A stretch of DNA of 64,000 nt, from assembly GCA_030651575.1 (NCBI GenBank), contig JAUSFB010000065.1:37676-101675 (forward strand), written 5' to 3'. The position numbers and the translations under genes are program-made. The DNA is from Phaeospirillum sp. GTDB lineage: Bacteria > Pseudomonadota > Alphaproteobacteria > Rhodospirillales > Magnetospirillaceae. The notes beneath the pieces are model-generated. The model searched no databases. It saw only the letters and a list, made by a program, of their open reading frames with translations, and was not told the origin of the DNA. Of this stretch, positions 49,637 to 58,929 are shown piece by piece. Every line of letters starts with the position of its first letter. The first letter of the stretch is position 1.

Positions 49637-50910
49637 TTCCACTCCATGCGGCCCGGTACGGCGCAGGCGGGACAGCACACCGCGAAAGCCAAAGCCGTCC
49701 GACCGCAGCCGCCGCAGGTCCAAGCCGGCTCTGGCCTGACGTCGCCGGCCTTGGCCAACCAGGCCAAGGCGGCGGGTTCATCGCGCTTTTCGTCGCGCTC
49801 CAACCGGGCCAGCAGGTTCAGCACCCGCGGAGATGGCCGCTGGGCCATCACCTTGTCCAGATGGGTGCGGGCCTGCCCCCACAGTTTGGCGTCCAGCGCC
49901 GCTTCGGCCAAGGCAAGGTGGCCATCGGGCGCGGCGGGATTGACCTCCACCAGCCGCTGCATGCGCTTGACCCGCTCCAGCGACGTGTCGGTCCCGCCCA
50001 GCGCCGCCCATTCGGCCACCAGTTCGGGATGGGGGGCGACGCGGAAGGCCGATTGCAGCAGCGAGGCCGCCTTGCGCTCCTTGCCTTTGTGACGATAAAT
50101 CTCGGCCGCCAGGGCCACCGCCGGCACAAAGCCGGGCTCGGCGTCCCGGGCATCCAGCGCCAGCGTCAGGGCGGCGGTCCGTTCGCCGGCGGCTTCGGCC
50201 GCCTCGGCGCGGGCGAACAGCGCCAGGGCACGGCGACGCGCCAGATCGGCCGGGGGCAACGCGGCGTGGCGACGCGCCACCGACAGGGTCAGCTCGGCCT
50301 CGGCCAATTGGCCCGTTTCCATTTGAAGATCGAACAAAGTCGCGGCCAGACCGTCGGCACCGGGCTGCGCCACCAGGGCGCGAGCGGCGAAGTCACGGGC
50401 AGAGAGGCGATCGCCTTGCTTCAGCGCCAACTCCATCAGCCCCTTCAGGCCGAGAAAAGCCGTTTCCGGCCGCTCGGTCATGGCTTGATAGCGAGCGCGC
50501 AGCTGATCGGCGTCGCCGGTCATCTGGGCCGCCTGGACCGTCAGCAATCCGGTCACCGAACGATCCTTCAACAGCTTGTCGGCCTTATGGGCCAGTCGGG
50601 CCGCCTGGCGGGAATCGCCCGACGCCACCGCCGCTAGCCCGTCCGACAGGGCGACATAGCCCTTGCGGGTGCGCGAAGCGCGGCGCGCGTCAAGAACCCG
50701 GCCGGGAGCCCCGAAGATCAGCCGTCCCAGCCGGCCGACCACCGACAGCAAAACCAGCACGACCACCAGCGCCGCCAGCAACACCGGAACAGTGGTGTCG
50801 ACCCGCCAACCCTGCCAGTGAATGACGACCTCGCCCGGCCGGTCGGCCAGCCAGACCGCGCCGGCCACCACCAGGGCGGTGAGCGATAAGAAGCCGAGCA
50901 GACGCCTCAT
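49633..50910 (-). CDS. hemY: HemY-like TPR membrane protein
   Basis: A 425-residue inner-membrane protein of the HemY N-terminal family, which accompanies hemC/hemD in proteobacteria and is thought to help protoporphyrin synthesis; its biochemical role is unsettled. Two N-terminal membrane segments (about residues 3-19 and 40-63) precede TPR-like repeats (about 85-400). The C-terminus has Cys pairs: WTCGGCGRTA and FAVCCPACAVPGR, a likely zinc ribbon. Start ATG 50910 overlaps the upstream mitofilin-like gene as ATGA. The Cys-rich tail is typical of alphaproteobacterial HemY. Confidence 0.88.
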   Translation of the reverse strand: MRRLLGFLSLTALVVAGAVWLADRPGEVVIHWQGWRVDTTVPVLLAALVVVLVLLSVVGRLGRLIFGAPGRVLDARRASRTRKGYVALSDGLAAVASGDSRQAARLAHKADKLLKDRSVTGLLTVQAAQMTGDADQLRARYQAMTERPETAFLGLKGLMELALKQGDRLSARDFAARALVAQPGADGLAATLFDLQMETGQLAEAELTLSVARRHAALPPADLARRRALALFARAEAAEAAGERTAALTLALDARDAEPGFVPAVALAAEIYRHKGKERKAASLLQSAFRVAPHPELVAEWAALGGTDTSLERVKRMQRLVEVNPAAPDGHLALAEAALDAKLWGQARTHLDKVMAQRPSPRVLNLLARLERDEKRDEPAALAWLAKAGDVRPEPAWTCGGCGRTALAFAVCCPACAVPGRMEWK

Positions 50911-51926
50911 GGCTTGACCCCCGCCAGGGCCAGCGCCTGGGCCGCCAGTTCCGACAATGCCTTGTCGGCGGCCAGCCGGGCCTTGCCCTCGGCCCGCCAG
51001 GATGTCGTCAATTCGGCCGGGCCGCCGGTCAAAGCCTCCGCCTCGGCGCTGGCGGCGGCCAGATCGCCACGGGTCAACGCCGCCTGGGTCCGAGCGACAA
51101 TGGCCGCCGTGGTCGAACCGGCGGCGGTTCCGTCCTCGCGCCGGATGGTGACCAGCGACAACAGGCGGTCCACCACCCGCCGCCACCAACCCTCGCCCTC
51201 GGGCAAAATCTCGGCCCGCAGAATAGCGGGCGCCAGCGCCTCGAACCGGCCGGCCAGCACGCCGCGCGGCGCAATGCCGGACGCGGCCCTGTCCTTGATG
51301 GAATCCAGCGCGCGGGCGGCGGCGGCGTCATCGCCGGCCAGCACCCGCAGCACCCGCAGCTCGGTATCGAATCCCTGTCCCAGATTGACCGCTTCGCGCA
51401 ACTGACTGGTGGCCAGCAGCAGGGCGGCGGCCGAGGAGCGACGGGCCTGAAGATCGCGGATGGCGGCATCGGCCTGATCGATCCGGTCGGCCAACCGCAG
51501 TATGGTGGCGGCATCGACGGCGGTCTTCCGCAACTCGGCCACCTGTTTCGTTACCGTTTCGATATCGGCGGCCAGGGGGGATAGCCCCGAGGGCGGAGTC
51601 TGGACGGCGCGAATCGCCTTTTCCAATGCCGCGAGACGGGCGTCATCGGCCACCGGAGCACCCGACTGGGAGGCCGGCTGGGCCTCCAACTGGGCCAGCC
51701 TTGCGGTCATGGCCGACAGTTCCGCCCGCAGATTCTCCAACTCGAAGCCGGGCTGCGCCGCCGGAAAGCCGGCCTGTTCGCGCCAAAGCGGGAAGCTGGC
51801 CACGGCACCCGCCGTCGCCAGCACCAGCAACAATCCCGTCACCACGCCACGCGATGACGACCGGGGCGGCTCGTCCGATTCGACCGGGGCGGCCTGGGTG
51901 AACTCGGAAGCGGGTTCTGGCGTCAT
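50907..51926 (-). CDS. Mitofilin-like membrane protein (COG4223)
   Basis: A 339-residue protein with a single membrane segment at about residues 26-45 after an acidic cytoplasmic head. A predicted coiled coil follows (about 60-155, ENLRAELSAMTARLAQLEAQ). A helical C-terminal domain resembles the mitofilin/Mic60 signature (about 200-339, RVLAGDDAAAARALDSIKD). Alphaproteobacterial relatives are proposed ancestors of Mic60, which shapes mitochondrial cristae, and lie beside hemD and hemY, as here. ATGA overlaps join it to both neighbours. Confidence 0.82.
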   Translation of the reverse strand: MTPEPASEFTQAAPVESDEPPRSSSRGVVTGLLLVLATAGAVASFPLWREQAGFPAAQPGFELENLRAELSAMTARLAQLEAQPASQSGAPVADDARLAALEKAIRAVQTPPSGLSPLAADIETVTKQVAELRKTAVDAATILRLADRIDQADAAIRDLQARRSSAAALLLATSQLREAVNLGQGFDTELRVLRVLAGDDAAAARALDSIKDRAASGIAPRGVLAGRFEALAPAILRAEILPEGEGWWRRVVDRLLSLVTIRREDGTAAGSTTAAIVARTQAALTRGDLAAASAEAEALTGGPAELTTSWRAEGKARLAADKALSELAAQALALAGVKP

Positions 51927-52651
51927 GAAAGGCGTCCCCGTGCAAGATCGTCATCGAGAGCCGCAAACAGCGCGGCCTGAGTGGGTTCGGCGGCCCGGCG
52001 CAATGCCGCCCAGGGTAAATTCGCCAGTTCGGCCGTCACATTGACGGATAAACCATAGGCGGCGACGCGGACCAGCATTTCGTCCAGCCCGGCGGCGGCG
52101 ATCAGCCTAGCAAAGGTCGCGGCGGTGCGGGGAGAGAAAAACAACGCCAGATCGATGGCGCCCCGCCCCAGCGCCGCCCGCAATTCCGGCGAGAGCGCCC
52201 CGGCGGTCACCGCCCGGTACAGCACCTGCCGGCGGACCTGGAAGCCCAATGCCCCCAACCGTCCCGCCAGGTCCCCGGCATTGACGGTACCGGCGGCGTG
52301 CAGCAGGACGCCCCGGGCCGGATCGACCGAAGCCGCCACCAGCGCCGCCAGACTCTCCACATCGCCACCGGCGCTATGAACCCGATCATAGCCCAGGGTG
52401 CGGGCGACGGCAGCCGAAGCGTCGCCCACCGTCCATACCGGCAAGGCGCGGTCGGGATGCAGACGGGCGAGGGCGCGAATGCCGTTGGCGCTGGTCGCCA
52501 GAATGGCCTGGGCGCCATCGGCGTCCACCACGGCGTCCGCGATGGGTTCGATATCCAGCAGCGGCTCGATCATGATTTCGAAGCCGCGTTCGGCCAGGGC
52601 ACGCGCCACCGCCGCCGAATCCTCCCTGGGCCGGGTCACCAGGGCGCGCAC
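51923..52651 (-). CDS. hemD: Uroporphyrinogen-III synthase
   Basis: Closes hydroxymethylbilane to uroporphyrinogen III, the branch compound for haem and cobalamin. The 242-residue protein begins with GTG (RALVTRPREDSAAVARALAE). It has the expected two-domain pattern and the segment LFFSPRTAATFARLI (about 167-181), close to the family's FFSPRSA motif. It starts 4 nt after the hemC stop and overlaps the mitofilin-like gene as ATGA. Confidence 0.9.
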   Translation of the reverse strand: MRALVTRPREDSAAVARALAERGFEIMIEPLLDIEPIADAVVDADGAQAILATSANGIRALARLHPDRALPVWTVGDASAAVARTLGYDRVHSAGGDVESLAALVAASVDPARGVLLHAAGTVNAGDLAGRLGALGFQVRRQVLYRAVTAGALSPELRAALGRGAIDLALFFSPRTAATFARLIAAAGLDEMLVRVAAYGLSVNVTAELANLPWAALRRAAEPTQAALFAALDDDLARGRLS

Positions 52652-52655
52652 CCGG

Positions 52656-53600
52656 CTAATGCTTTATGGCGTCGAAGAAGCCCGATCCGGCCAGACCGGC
52701 CAGCTCTTCGGCAGCGTCCGTCCCCATGGCGACCGCGTCGGCCTTGGCTCCGACCCGGCTGGCGGCGTGAATGACCTTGCCGTCCGGGCTGATGATCAGG
52801 CCGCGCAGGGTCAGAGTCTCGCCGTCCAGCTCGGCCAGCGCCGCGATGGGGGTCCGGCATGACCCGTCGAGACAGGCGAGGAAGGCCCGCTCGGCGGTGA
52901 CGCGAATCTGCGATACCGGGCAGTTGAGGGCCGTCAGGTAACGCTGCGAGACCGCGTCATCGGCGCGGCAGGTGATGCCGATGGCGCCCTGAGCCACCGC
53001 CGGCAGCATATCCTCGGCCTCGATCGCGGCGGTGACGTGCCGGGACAATCCCAGGCGGCGCAGCCCGGCCATGGCGAGCAGGGTGGCGTCGACCACCCCT
53101 TCCTCCAGTTTGCGCAGCCGGGTCTGGACGTTGCCGCGAAAATTCACCACCTTCAGGTCGGGACGACGGTTGAGAATCTGGGCGCCGCGCCGCAACGAGG
53201 CGCTGCCGATCACCGCCCCCAGGGGCAAGTCGGCCAGACACTTGGCCTTCAGGCTGATAAAGGCGTCGCGCACGTCTTCGCGCGGCAGGATGCAAGGCAG
53301 GTCGATGCCGTCAGGCAGCACCGTCGGTACGTCCTTCATGGAATGGACCGCCAGATGGATGCGGCCGGACAGCATGGCTTCGTCCAGCTCCTTGGTGAAG
53401 AGGCCCTTGCCGCCGATCTCGGCCAATGGCCGGTCCTGGATCAGATCGCCGGTGGTCTTGATCACCTCGATCTCGATGGCGTCGGGGCCGGACAGCTCGG
53501 GCCAGGCGGCGGCGAGGCGGTCGCGGGTCTCGTGGGTCTGGGCCAGCGCCAGCGGCGAGCCGCGCGTACCGATTCGAAGAATGGGATGTTTTGTGGTCAT
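52656..53600 (-). CDS. hemC: Hydroxymethylbilane synthase (porphobilinogen deaminase)
   Basis: Condenses four porphobilinogens into hydroxymethylbilane on a dipyrromethane cofactor. The 314-residue product begins MTTKHPILRIGTRGSPLALAQ (given in part). The cofactor Cys is in LDGSCRTPIAALAE (about residue 247). HSMKDVPT holds a catalytic Asp and GSASLRRGAQIL substrate Arg residues. The start at 53600 is used; the frame to 54500 lies inside tsaD. It is the first gene of the hem-cyt-cob run. A possible promoter (TTGCAG-17-TACAAC, about 53638-53610 on the minus strand) would leave almost no leader, so it is weak. Confidence 0.96.
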   Translation of the reverse strand: MTTKHPILRIGTRGSPLALAQTHETRDRLAAAWPELSGPDAIEIEVIKTTGDLIQDRPLAEIGGKGLFTKELDEAMLSGRIHLAVHSMKDVPTVLPDGIDLPCILPREDVRDAFISLKAKCLADLPLGAVIGSASLRRGAQILNRRPDLKVVNFRGNVQTRLRKLEEGVVDATLLAMAGLRRLGLSRHVTAAIEAEDMLPAVAQGAIGITCRADDAVSQRYLTALNCPVSQIRVTAERAFLACLDGSCRTPIAALAELDGETLTLRGLIISPDGKVIHAASRVGAKADAVAMGTDAAEELAGLAGSGFFDAIKH

Positions 53601-53696
53601 GATCTTGCTGTTGTAGTAAGTCGTGAGCGCCTCTGCAAAGGGATTTGCATGAAAGCGGGGCCGCCAGGGACGGCGACCGGCGACTGAGGAACGAAT

Positions 53697-54752
53697 ATGT
53701 TGATTCTCGGCATCGAAACCAGCTGTGACGAAACCGCCGCCGCCGTGGTAAGCGGCGAACGCGAGATTCTGGCCGACGTGGTGCTGTCGCAGCTGGACGA
53801 GCATCGTCCCTATGGCGGCATCGTCCCGGAAATCGCGGCGCGCTCCCATCTCCAGCATATGGACCGGCTGGTGGCCGAAGCCATGAACCGGGCCGGCAAA
53901 AGCTTTGCCCAACTGGACGCGATCGCCGCCACCGGCGGGCCGGGCCTGATCGGCGGCGTCATCGTCGGGGTGATGACCGCCAAGGCGCTGGCCCTGGCCG
54001 CCGGCAAGCCGTTCCTGGCGGTCAACCACCTGGAAGGCCACGCCCTGACGGCACGCCTGACCCACGGCATCGAATTTCCCTATCTGCTGCTGCTGGCCTC
54101 GGGCGGGCATTGTCAATTGTTGGTCGTGGAAGGGGTCGGCGAATACACCCGCCTGGGCACCACCATCGACGACGCTGCCGGCGAGGCCTTCGACAAAGTC
54201 GCCAAGATGACCGGCATGGGCTATCCCGGTGGACCGGCGGTGGAAAAGGCGGCAGCCTCCGGCGACGCCCGCCGTTTCACCCTGCCGCGCCCCATGAAGG
54301 GCAAGCCCAACTGCGACTTCAGCTTTTCCGGCCTTAAAAACGCGGTCCGGCTGCTGGTCGAAAGCCTGCCCAAGCCGCTGAACCCCCAAGACGCCGCCGA
54401 TGTCTGCGCCGGCTTCCAGGCCGCCGTCGCCGATTCGGTGGCCGACCGGGTCAAGCGCGCCATCCGCGAATTCCAGACCCGCTGGCCCCAGGGCCGCCAT
54501 CTGGTAGTGGCCGGCGGCGTCGCCGCCAATACCGCCCTGCGCGAGACCCTGATTCGGATCGGTACCGAAACTGGCCTGGAATTCCTGGCGCCGCCCCTCG
54601 GCCTTTGCACCGACAACGCCGCCATGATCGCCTGGGCCGGAATCGAGCGGCTGCGCCTGGGCCTGACCGACGGGCTGGACTTCGCGCCCCGGCCACGCTG
54701 GCCGCTGGACCCCACCGCCAGAAAAGTCGGCTTCGCGGGGGTCAAGGCATGA
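53697..54752 (+). CDS. tsaD: tRNA N6-adenosine threonylcarbamoyltransferase
   Basis: Transfers the threonylcarbamoyl group to A37 of tRNAs reading ANN codons, with TsaB and TsaE. The 351-residue protein starts [18 protein letters not shown]. The metal-binding HxxxH is [13 protein letters not shown] (about residues 111-115 for the two His). Later motifs are [26 protein letters not shown] and [13 protein letters not shown]. The ribosome site gagga lies 7 nt upstream. It is divergent from hemC and coupled to greB by an ATGA overlap. Confidence 0.96.
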   Translation: MLILGIETSCDETAAAVVSGEREILADVVLSQLDEHRPYGGIVPEIAARSHLQHMDRLVAEAMNRAGKSFAQLDAIAATGGPGLIGGVIVGVMTAKALALAAGKPFLAVNHLEGHALTARLTHGIEFPYLLLLASGGHCQLLVVEGVGEYTRLGTTIDDAAGEAFDKVAKMTGMGYPGGPAVEKAAASGDARRFTLPRPMKGKPNCDFSFSGLKNAVRLLVESLPKPLNPQDAADVCAGFQAAVADSVADRVKRAIREFQTRWPQGRHLVVAGGVAANTALRETLIRIGTETGLEFLAPPLGLCTDNAAMIAWAGIERLRLGLTDGLDFAPRPRWPLDPTARKVGFAGVKA

Positions 54753-55273
54753 CCGCCCCCGAGGACGACGACGACGAGCCCCAGGGTCTCCCCACCGGCG
54801 CCAAGAACTATATCCGGCCGCAGGGGTTCCAGGCCATGCGCGACGAGCTGAACCAGCTGTTGCGCACCGAACGGCCCCGGGTGGTCGAGGTGGTGTCCTG
54901 GGCGGCCGGCAACGGCGACCGCTCGGAAAACGGTGACTATCTCTATGGCAAGAAACGCCTGCGCGAGATCGACCGCCGCATCCGCTTCCTCAACAAGCGG
55001 TTGGAATCCGCCCATGTGGTCGATCCCAGCCAGCAAAAGAACCGCGATCAGGTCTTTTTCGGCGCCACCGTCACCTATGCCAATCCCCGCGACGAGGAAA
55101 TCACCATCACCATCGTCGGCATCGACGAAGCCGATCTGGAACGCGGCCTGATCAGTTGGATTTCGCCCATCGCCCGCGCCTTGCTAAAGGCCAGCGAAGG
55201 CGATTCGGTCCCGGTCCGCACCCCGACCGGAATCGAAATGATCGAGGTGATCGCCATCGGATACGCGGGGTAG
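54749..55273 (+). CDS. greB: Transcription elongation factor GreB
   Basis: Rescues backtracked RNA polymerase by stimulating transcript cleavage. The 174-residue protein has an acidic N-terminal extension (PEDDDDEP), a coiled-coil domain (about residues 15-90) with [20 protein letters not shown], which holds the acidic tip residues, and an FKBP-like C-terminal domain ([15 protein letters not shown] to the end). The [12 protein letters not shown] stretch favours GreB over GreA. It starts in an ATGA overlap with tsaD. Confidence 0.9.
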   Translation: MTAPEDDDDEPQGLPTGAKNYIRPQGFQAMRDELNQLLRTERPRVVEVVSWAAGNGDRSENGDYLYGKKRLREIDRRIRFLNKRLESAHVVDPSQQKNRDQVFFGATVTYANPRDEEITITIVGIDEADLERGLISWISPIARALLKASEGDSVPVRTPTGIEMIEVIAIGYAG

Positions 55274-55286
55274 AAGCGGCCCGGAG

Positions 55287-55502
55287 GTGTTTGTCAGCGC
55301 TGCCACGGCCTGGGAAATCGCCATCAAACAGGCCATGGGCAAGTTGAGCTTCCCCATGGCGCGATTCGGTGAAAGCCTTGCCGAATCGGGCTTTATTCCC
55401 CTCGCCATCGAAATTCCGCACGCCATCCTGGCCGGCGCATTGCCGCGCCACCACGCCGATCCATTGATCCGAAGCTACGCGGTCGCCGTGCTGGACGGCT
55501 GA
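55287..55502 (+). pseudogene. Truncated VapC/PIN-domain toxin remnant
   Basis: The 71-residue frame beginning 14 nt after greB reads FVSAATAWEIAIKQAMGKL and then IPLAIEIPHAILAGALPRHHADP. These are the middle helices of type II VapC toxins, including the conserved Glu in AWEIA and the LPxHHxDP motif. The N-terminal strand with the first catalytic Asp (LLDTH-like) is absent. After HHADP the usual FDR segment and the last acidic residue are lost (LIRSYAVAVLDG). No VapB antitoxin gene is present. The end overlaps by 28 bp the 3' end of the convergent GT9 gene. Confidence 0.75.
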
Positions 55503-56617
55503 ACCGATCCTTCGACCGCCCGCCACACCGCATCGACGGTAATCTCGGCGACGCAGGGAAAGGCGTCCTGGGGACTCTCCCGCTTGGGGCAGCGCCACAG
55601 ACAGTGGTAACAGTCCATGGGGGCGTTGAGAAATACCGCCTTGGGCGGGCGGATCTGCTCGGGATAGGGCACGAAGCAACCGAAATGACCGCCGCCGGCC
55701 AGCAGCACCGTGGGAGCGCCGACGCCGATGGCGAGATGGCCGGGGCCGGTATCGTTGCTGACCACGCAGGCGGCATGCTTCAGCACGTCGACCAACTGAT
55801 GCAGCTTGAGGCTGCCGATGGTGTCGACGATGCCGGGATGGTGCAACGCCGCCAGCACCGGCTTGGCGAAATCTTCCTGCCTTGCCCCGACGAACACCAC
55901 CCGAAGGCCTGAATCCAGGCATCGTTTCGCCAGATCAATGAAATGATCGAACGGCCAGCGCCGCCCCGGCTCGTTAGAGCCGAAATTCATCACCACATAG
56001 GGCGCCCCCTTGGGGACCAGCGGCGGCTGCTCGCGCCAGGGAATGGCGGGCACTTCCGGCGGCACGCGGATGCCGGTCAGGGCCTGAAGAAAGGTGAAGT
56101 GGCGCAGGCCCTCATGGGTGGGGTAAGGGCCGGTATCGATCACCCGCGTCGCCCTGGCCAGATACCAGGCGTATTCCGCCTTGGTCTTATCGGTGATGAA
56201 CGGCGTGCAGACGATCCGCTCCGGCGCCCGACTGGCCCAGACCAGGGTATCGGCGGTCAGGGTCTTGCGCATGAACATGTCGCAGACCGCCGTCTTGAAG
56301 CCCTGGCGCCGCACCCACAGCGCGATCCGCAGGCGGTAGAGCCACTTCTTCTCGAAGGCGTGCTCGTCGATAGCGACAACCTTGAAGCCGGGAAACACCA
56401 CATCGGCCAGCGACTGCCACGACGTGCAGCCCAGCACGGTAATCTCGGACTTCGGAACGCCAAAGGCCTCGGGATAACGTTCCAGCGCGGCGCGAAACAT
56501 CACCATGTCGCCGATGCCGTCCATGCGCACCACCAGCACCCCGCGCCGCCGTCGCGGTCCCGGCCACAGCGCCACCAAAGCGTCGATCGGCCGGAACATC
56601 CACCACCGCCGCCGCAT
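55475..56617 (-). CDS. GT9-family glycosyltransferase (heptosyltransferase-like), copy A
   Basis: A 380-residue glycosyltransferase of the ADP-heptose:LPS heptosyltransferase family. The N-terminal GxGD motif is VRMDGIGDMVMFRAAL (about residues 31-46), which holds the presumed catalytic base Asp. The donor-binding region is NFGSNEPGRRWPFDHF and SNDTGPGHLAIGVGAPT. The C-terminal Cys cluster is DCYHCLWRCP...FPCVAEI. The ATG at 56617 is 17 nt after copy B; an ATG at 56599 is possible. The last of three tandem paralogues, about 20 residues different in the C-terminal loop. Confidence 0.88.
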   Translation of the reverse strand: MRRRWWMFRPIDALVALWPGPRRRRGVLVVRMDGIGDMVMFRAALERYPEAFGVPKSEITVLGCTSWQSLADVVFPGFKVVAIDEHAFEKKWLYRLRIALWVRRQGFKTAVCDMFMRKTLTADTLVWASRAPERIVCTPFITDKTKAEYAWYLARATRVIDTGPYPTHEGLRHFTFLQALTGIRVPPEVPAIPWREQPPLVPKGAPYVVMNFGSNEPGRRWPFDHFIDLAKRCLDSGLRVVFVGARQEDFAKPVLAALHHPGIVDTIGSLKLHQLVDVLKHAACVVSNDTGPGHLAIGVGAPTVLLAGGGHFGCFVPYPEQIRPPKAVFLNAPMDCYHCLWRCPKRESPQDAFPCVAEITVDAVWRAVEGSVQPSSTATA

Positions 56618-56634
56618 CCCCCGTGGGAAAAGGC

Positions 56635-57753
56635 TCAAAACACGCCCCTGACAACTGCATTGCGTACACTTTCCAGCACCTGATCGGTATCGATCTCGGC
56701 GACGCATTTGTACATGCCGTCCACCAGGGGAAACTTGCAGCGCCCCAGGCAACCCTGGCACTCCATGGGCACATAGACGAACTGGACATTGGCCGGAGCC
56801 ACCCGCTCGTCATAGGGCACGCCGGCCCCGGCATAGGCGGCGCTGGCCATGCACAATGTGGGCAGACCCAGCAGCACCGCCAGGTGCAGACCGGCGGTAT
56901 CGACGCCGACCGCCATGCGCGATCCCATCAGGATCGAAGCCAGCCGCTCGAAACCGGCCGTCTCCTGTCGGACATTGGGCAGCGACATCAATGACATATA
57001 TTCGGGATTGCGGTCGAAGTCGTTCGGATGCCCCGCCACCAGAATCTGCCAATGCTCCGGCACCGCCTGGACCAACAGCCGCCACATTTCCACCGGCAAC
57101 TGCCGGTGCCGAATGCCGGAAAACGGAAAGAACACCACCGTATCGGGCAGCTTCTCCGCCGGGGGAAGCTGGCTGTCGGGCAGCAGGGCCAGGACCGGCT
57201 GTTGACGGTCGTCGAGGATCTCGTCGGCGAATTTGGACCAGCGCAGGATCTTGTCCTGGCGCAGCGGTCCGGAATCGAACAGCAGGTCAAAGACCTTCTC
57301 GCTTTCCGCCAGCCGCTGATGATAGTTGCGTTTATAGGGCGGCGGCACCATGCCGGCGGTTTCGGCCGGGTCGGCGGCGATGATCAGGGCTTCGTCCTGG
57401 TCGTGCTCGCGCACATAGTCCAGCGATACGATCAGGCGATAGTGTTGGGCGTGCAGGTCGATAAAGGTCTTCCAGCGATAATCCAGGTCGTCCAGCCGAC
57501 GAAAATCGACCCGGTACAGCCTGAGAAAGCGCGGAAACAGGAACGACATGCCGGCGGCGTCGGGACGGCACAACAGGGTAACGGTCTCGTCCAGCTTGGC
57601 CAGCCGCATGAAGCGGGACAGCACCGCCGAGACGAACACCATCTCGGCCGGACCGCGCGAGCTGACCAGCAGCACCCCCTCGGCCCGACGGCGACGCTTT
57701 TTATAACGCAGGTACAGACGCAGGACGGGATCCAACAACGCGGCAAGCTTCAT
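56635..57753 (-). CDS. GT9-like glycosyltransferase, copy B (lacks GxGD motif)
   Basis: A 372-residue paralogue of its neighbours. The region where copies A and C have GxGD reads LLVSSRGPAEMVFVSAVL (about residues 26-43), so Asp is replaced by Glu and the glycine pattern is lost. The C-terminal donor part is kept (GVDTAGLHLAVLLGLPTLC), as is the Cys cluster ECQGCLGRC...YKCVAEI. It may be inactive, bind a different donor, or act as partner of another copy. The start MKLAALLDP at 57753 overlaps the stop of copy C as ATGA. Confidence 0.82.
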   Translation of the reverse strand: MKLAALLDPVLRLYLRYKKRRRRAEGVLLVSSRGPAEMVFVSAVLSRFMRLAKLDETVTLLCRPDAAGMSFLFPRFLRLYRVDFRRLDDLDYRWKTFIDLHAQHYRLIVSLDYVREHDQDEALIIAADPAETAGMVPPPYKRNYHQRLAESEKVFDLLFDSGPLRQDKILRWSKFADEILDDRQQPVLALLPDSQLPPAEKLPDTVVFFPFSGIRHRQLPVEMWRLLVQAVPEHWQILVAGHPNDFDRNPEYMSLMSLPNVRQETAGFERLASILMGSRMAVGVDTAGLHLAVLLGLPTLCMASAAYAGAGVPYDERVAPANVQFVYVPMECQGCLGRCKFPLVDGMYKCVAEIDTDQVLESVRNAVVRGVF

Positions 57754-58865
57754 GGCCTGATCTCCGTCATCCGGCGCACGGCGGCGACCACCTCGGCGCC
57801 ATCCAAGGCAGCGACACAAGGATACATGGAATTCACCGGTTCGAGGCGGCAATCTCCCAAGCACCCGGCACATTCCATCGGCCGCCATAGAAAATTGACC
57901 GATTCCGGCATCACTTCGGCGGCATAGGGCACGATTTCACCCACATAGGCGGCGCTGGCCAGACACAGGGTCGGCACGCCCAACGCGGCCGCCAGATGCA
58001 TGCAGGCGGTGTCGACCGAAACCACCAGCCGGGCCGAACGCAGCAGGCCGGCCAGTTCGACGAAGGGGGCCGGCTCGAACGTCACCCCCGGCAGTTCCAG
58101 CAGCGGCCGGTAATCGGGATTCTTGTCGAGGTCGCTGGGATGGCCGGCGATCCGCACTTGCCAACCCTCGGGCAATGCCTCGATGATCCGGCGGTAGAGG
58201 TCGGGGGGGCTCTGCTTTTGCTTCACCGCCGAGAACGGCTGGATAAAGACGGTGGGCCGGTCCAGCGGCACCGCGGCCGGCATCTGCTCCGGCATCAGGC
58301 GGACCTTGGGGGCCGGCGCTTTGCGCCCGGTCAGGAAGTCGGCGAAGCGCGCCCAGCGCACCACCTTGTCCAACCGGCTGCCCCCCGACTTGAACACCCG
58401 GCTCCAGCGCCGGCCATGAGCAGTCAGACGACGGTCATGTTTGGGCCAGGGCCGGGGCGCCATGGCGGCGGTCTGGGGCGCGGCGCAGGCAAAGGCCAGC
58501 GCCTCGTCCAGATCGGGATGACGCAGAAAATCGGTGGACACCACCAGCCGGTAATTGGCCCGGTACAACTCGGCAAAGATCCGGCGGCGATACGCGGGCT
58601 CTCGCAGACGGGCAAAGTCCACCTTGACCACCAGGACCCCCGGCGGAAATAAAAAGCTCATGCGGGCGCCATCGGCGCGCAACAGCACGGTGACGGTCTC
58701 GCCCTTTTCCGCCAGCTCGGCAAAGCGCGGCAGCACCAGCGAAAACAGCACGGTGTCGCCCAGTCCCCCCGCCGACAGCAGCAGCACCCCCGACGGGGTT
58801 TCACGCCGGAACGACAACCGCCGCTCCAGGCCGAACACCGGATCAGTCAGGCGGTGCAGCTTCAC
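57750..58865 (-). CDS. GT9-family glycosyltransferase, copy C
   Basis: A 371-residue glycosyltransferase of the heptosyltransferase family. The N-terminal motif is LLSAGGLGDTVLFSLVL (about residues 30-46) with Asp kept. The C-terminal domain has SVDTACMHLAAALGVPTLC, and the Cys cluster ECAGCLGDC...YPCVAAL. It is closest in sequence to copy B: both share MSFLFP, the HPxDxDxNP stretch and CxASAAY. Transcribed first of the three GT9 genes, 64 nt after the DUF6165 gene. Confidence 0.87.
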   Translation of the reverse strand: MKLHRLTDPVFGLERRLSFRRETPSGVLLLSAGGLGDTVLFSLVLPRFAELAEKGETVTVLLRADGARMSFLFPPGVLVVKVDFARLREPAYRRRIFAELYRANYRLVVSTDFLRHPDLDEALAFACAAPQTAAMAPRPWPKHDRRLTAHGRRWSRVFKSGGSRLDKVVRWARFADFLTGRKAPAPKVRLMPEQMPAAVPLDRPTVFIQPFSAVKQKQSPPDLYRRIIEALPEGWQVRIAGHPSDLDKNPDYRPLLELPGVTFEPAPFVELAGLLRSARLVVSVDTACMHLAAALGVPTLCLASAAYVGEIVPYAAEVMPESVNFLWRPMECAGCLGDCRLEPVNSMYPCVAALDGAEVVAAVRRMTEIRP

Positions 58866-58929
58866 GACGGTCTCCTATCGAGAATACCGGGGGTCGGGAT
58901 CGGGGACTCCGCCCATGGCGCACCCGATC

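Noticed and set aside
52656..54500. A 614-codon version of hemC starting at 54500
   Set aside because: The extra 300 residues are antisense to tsaD; MTTKHPILRIGTRGS is the true start.
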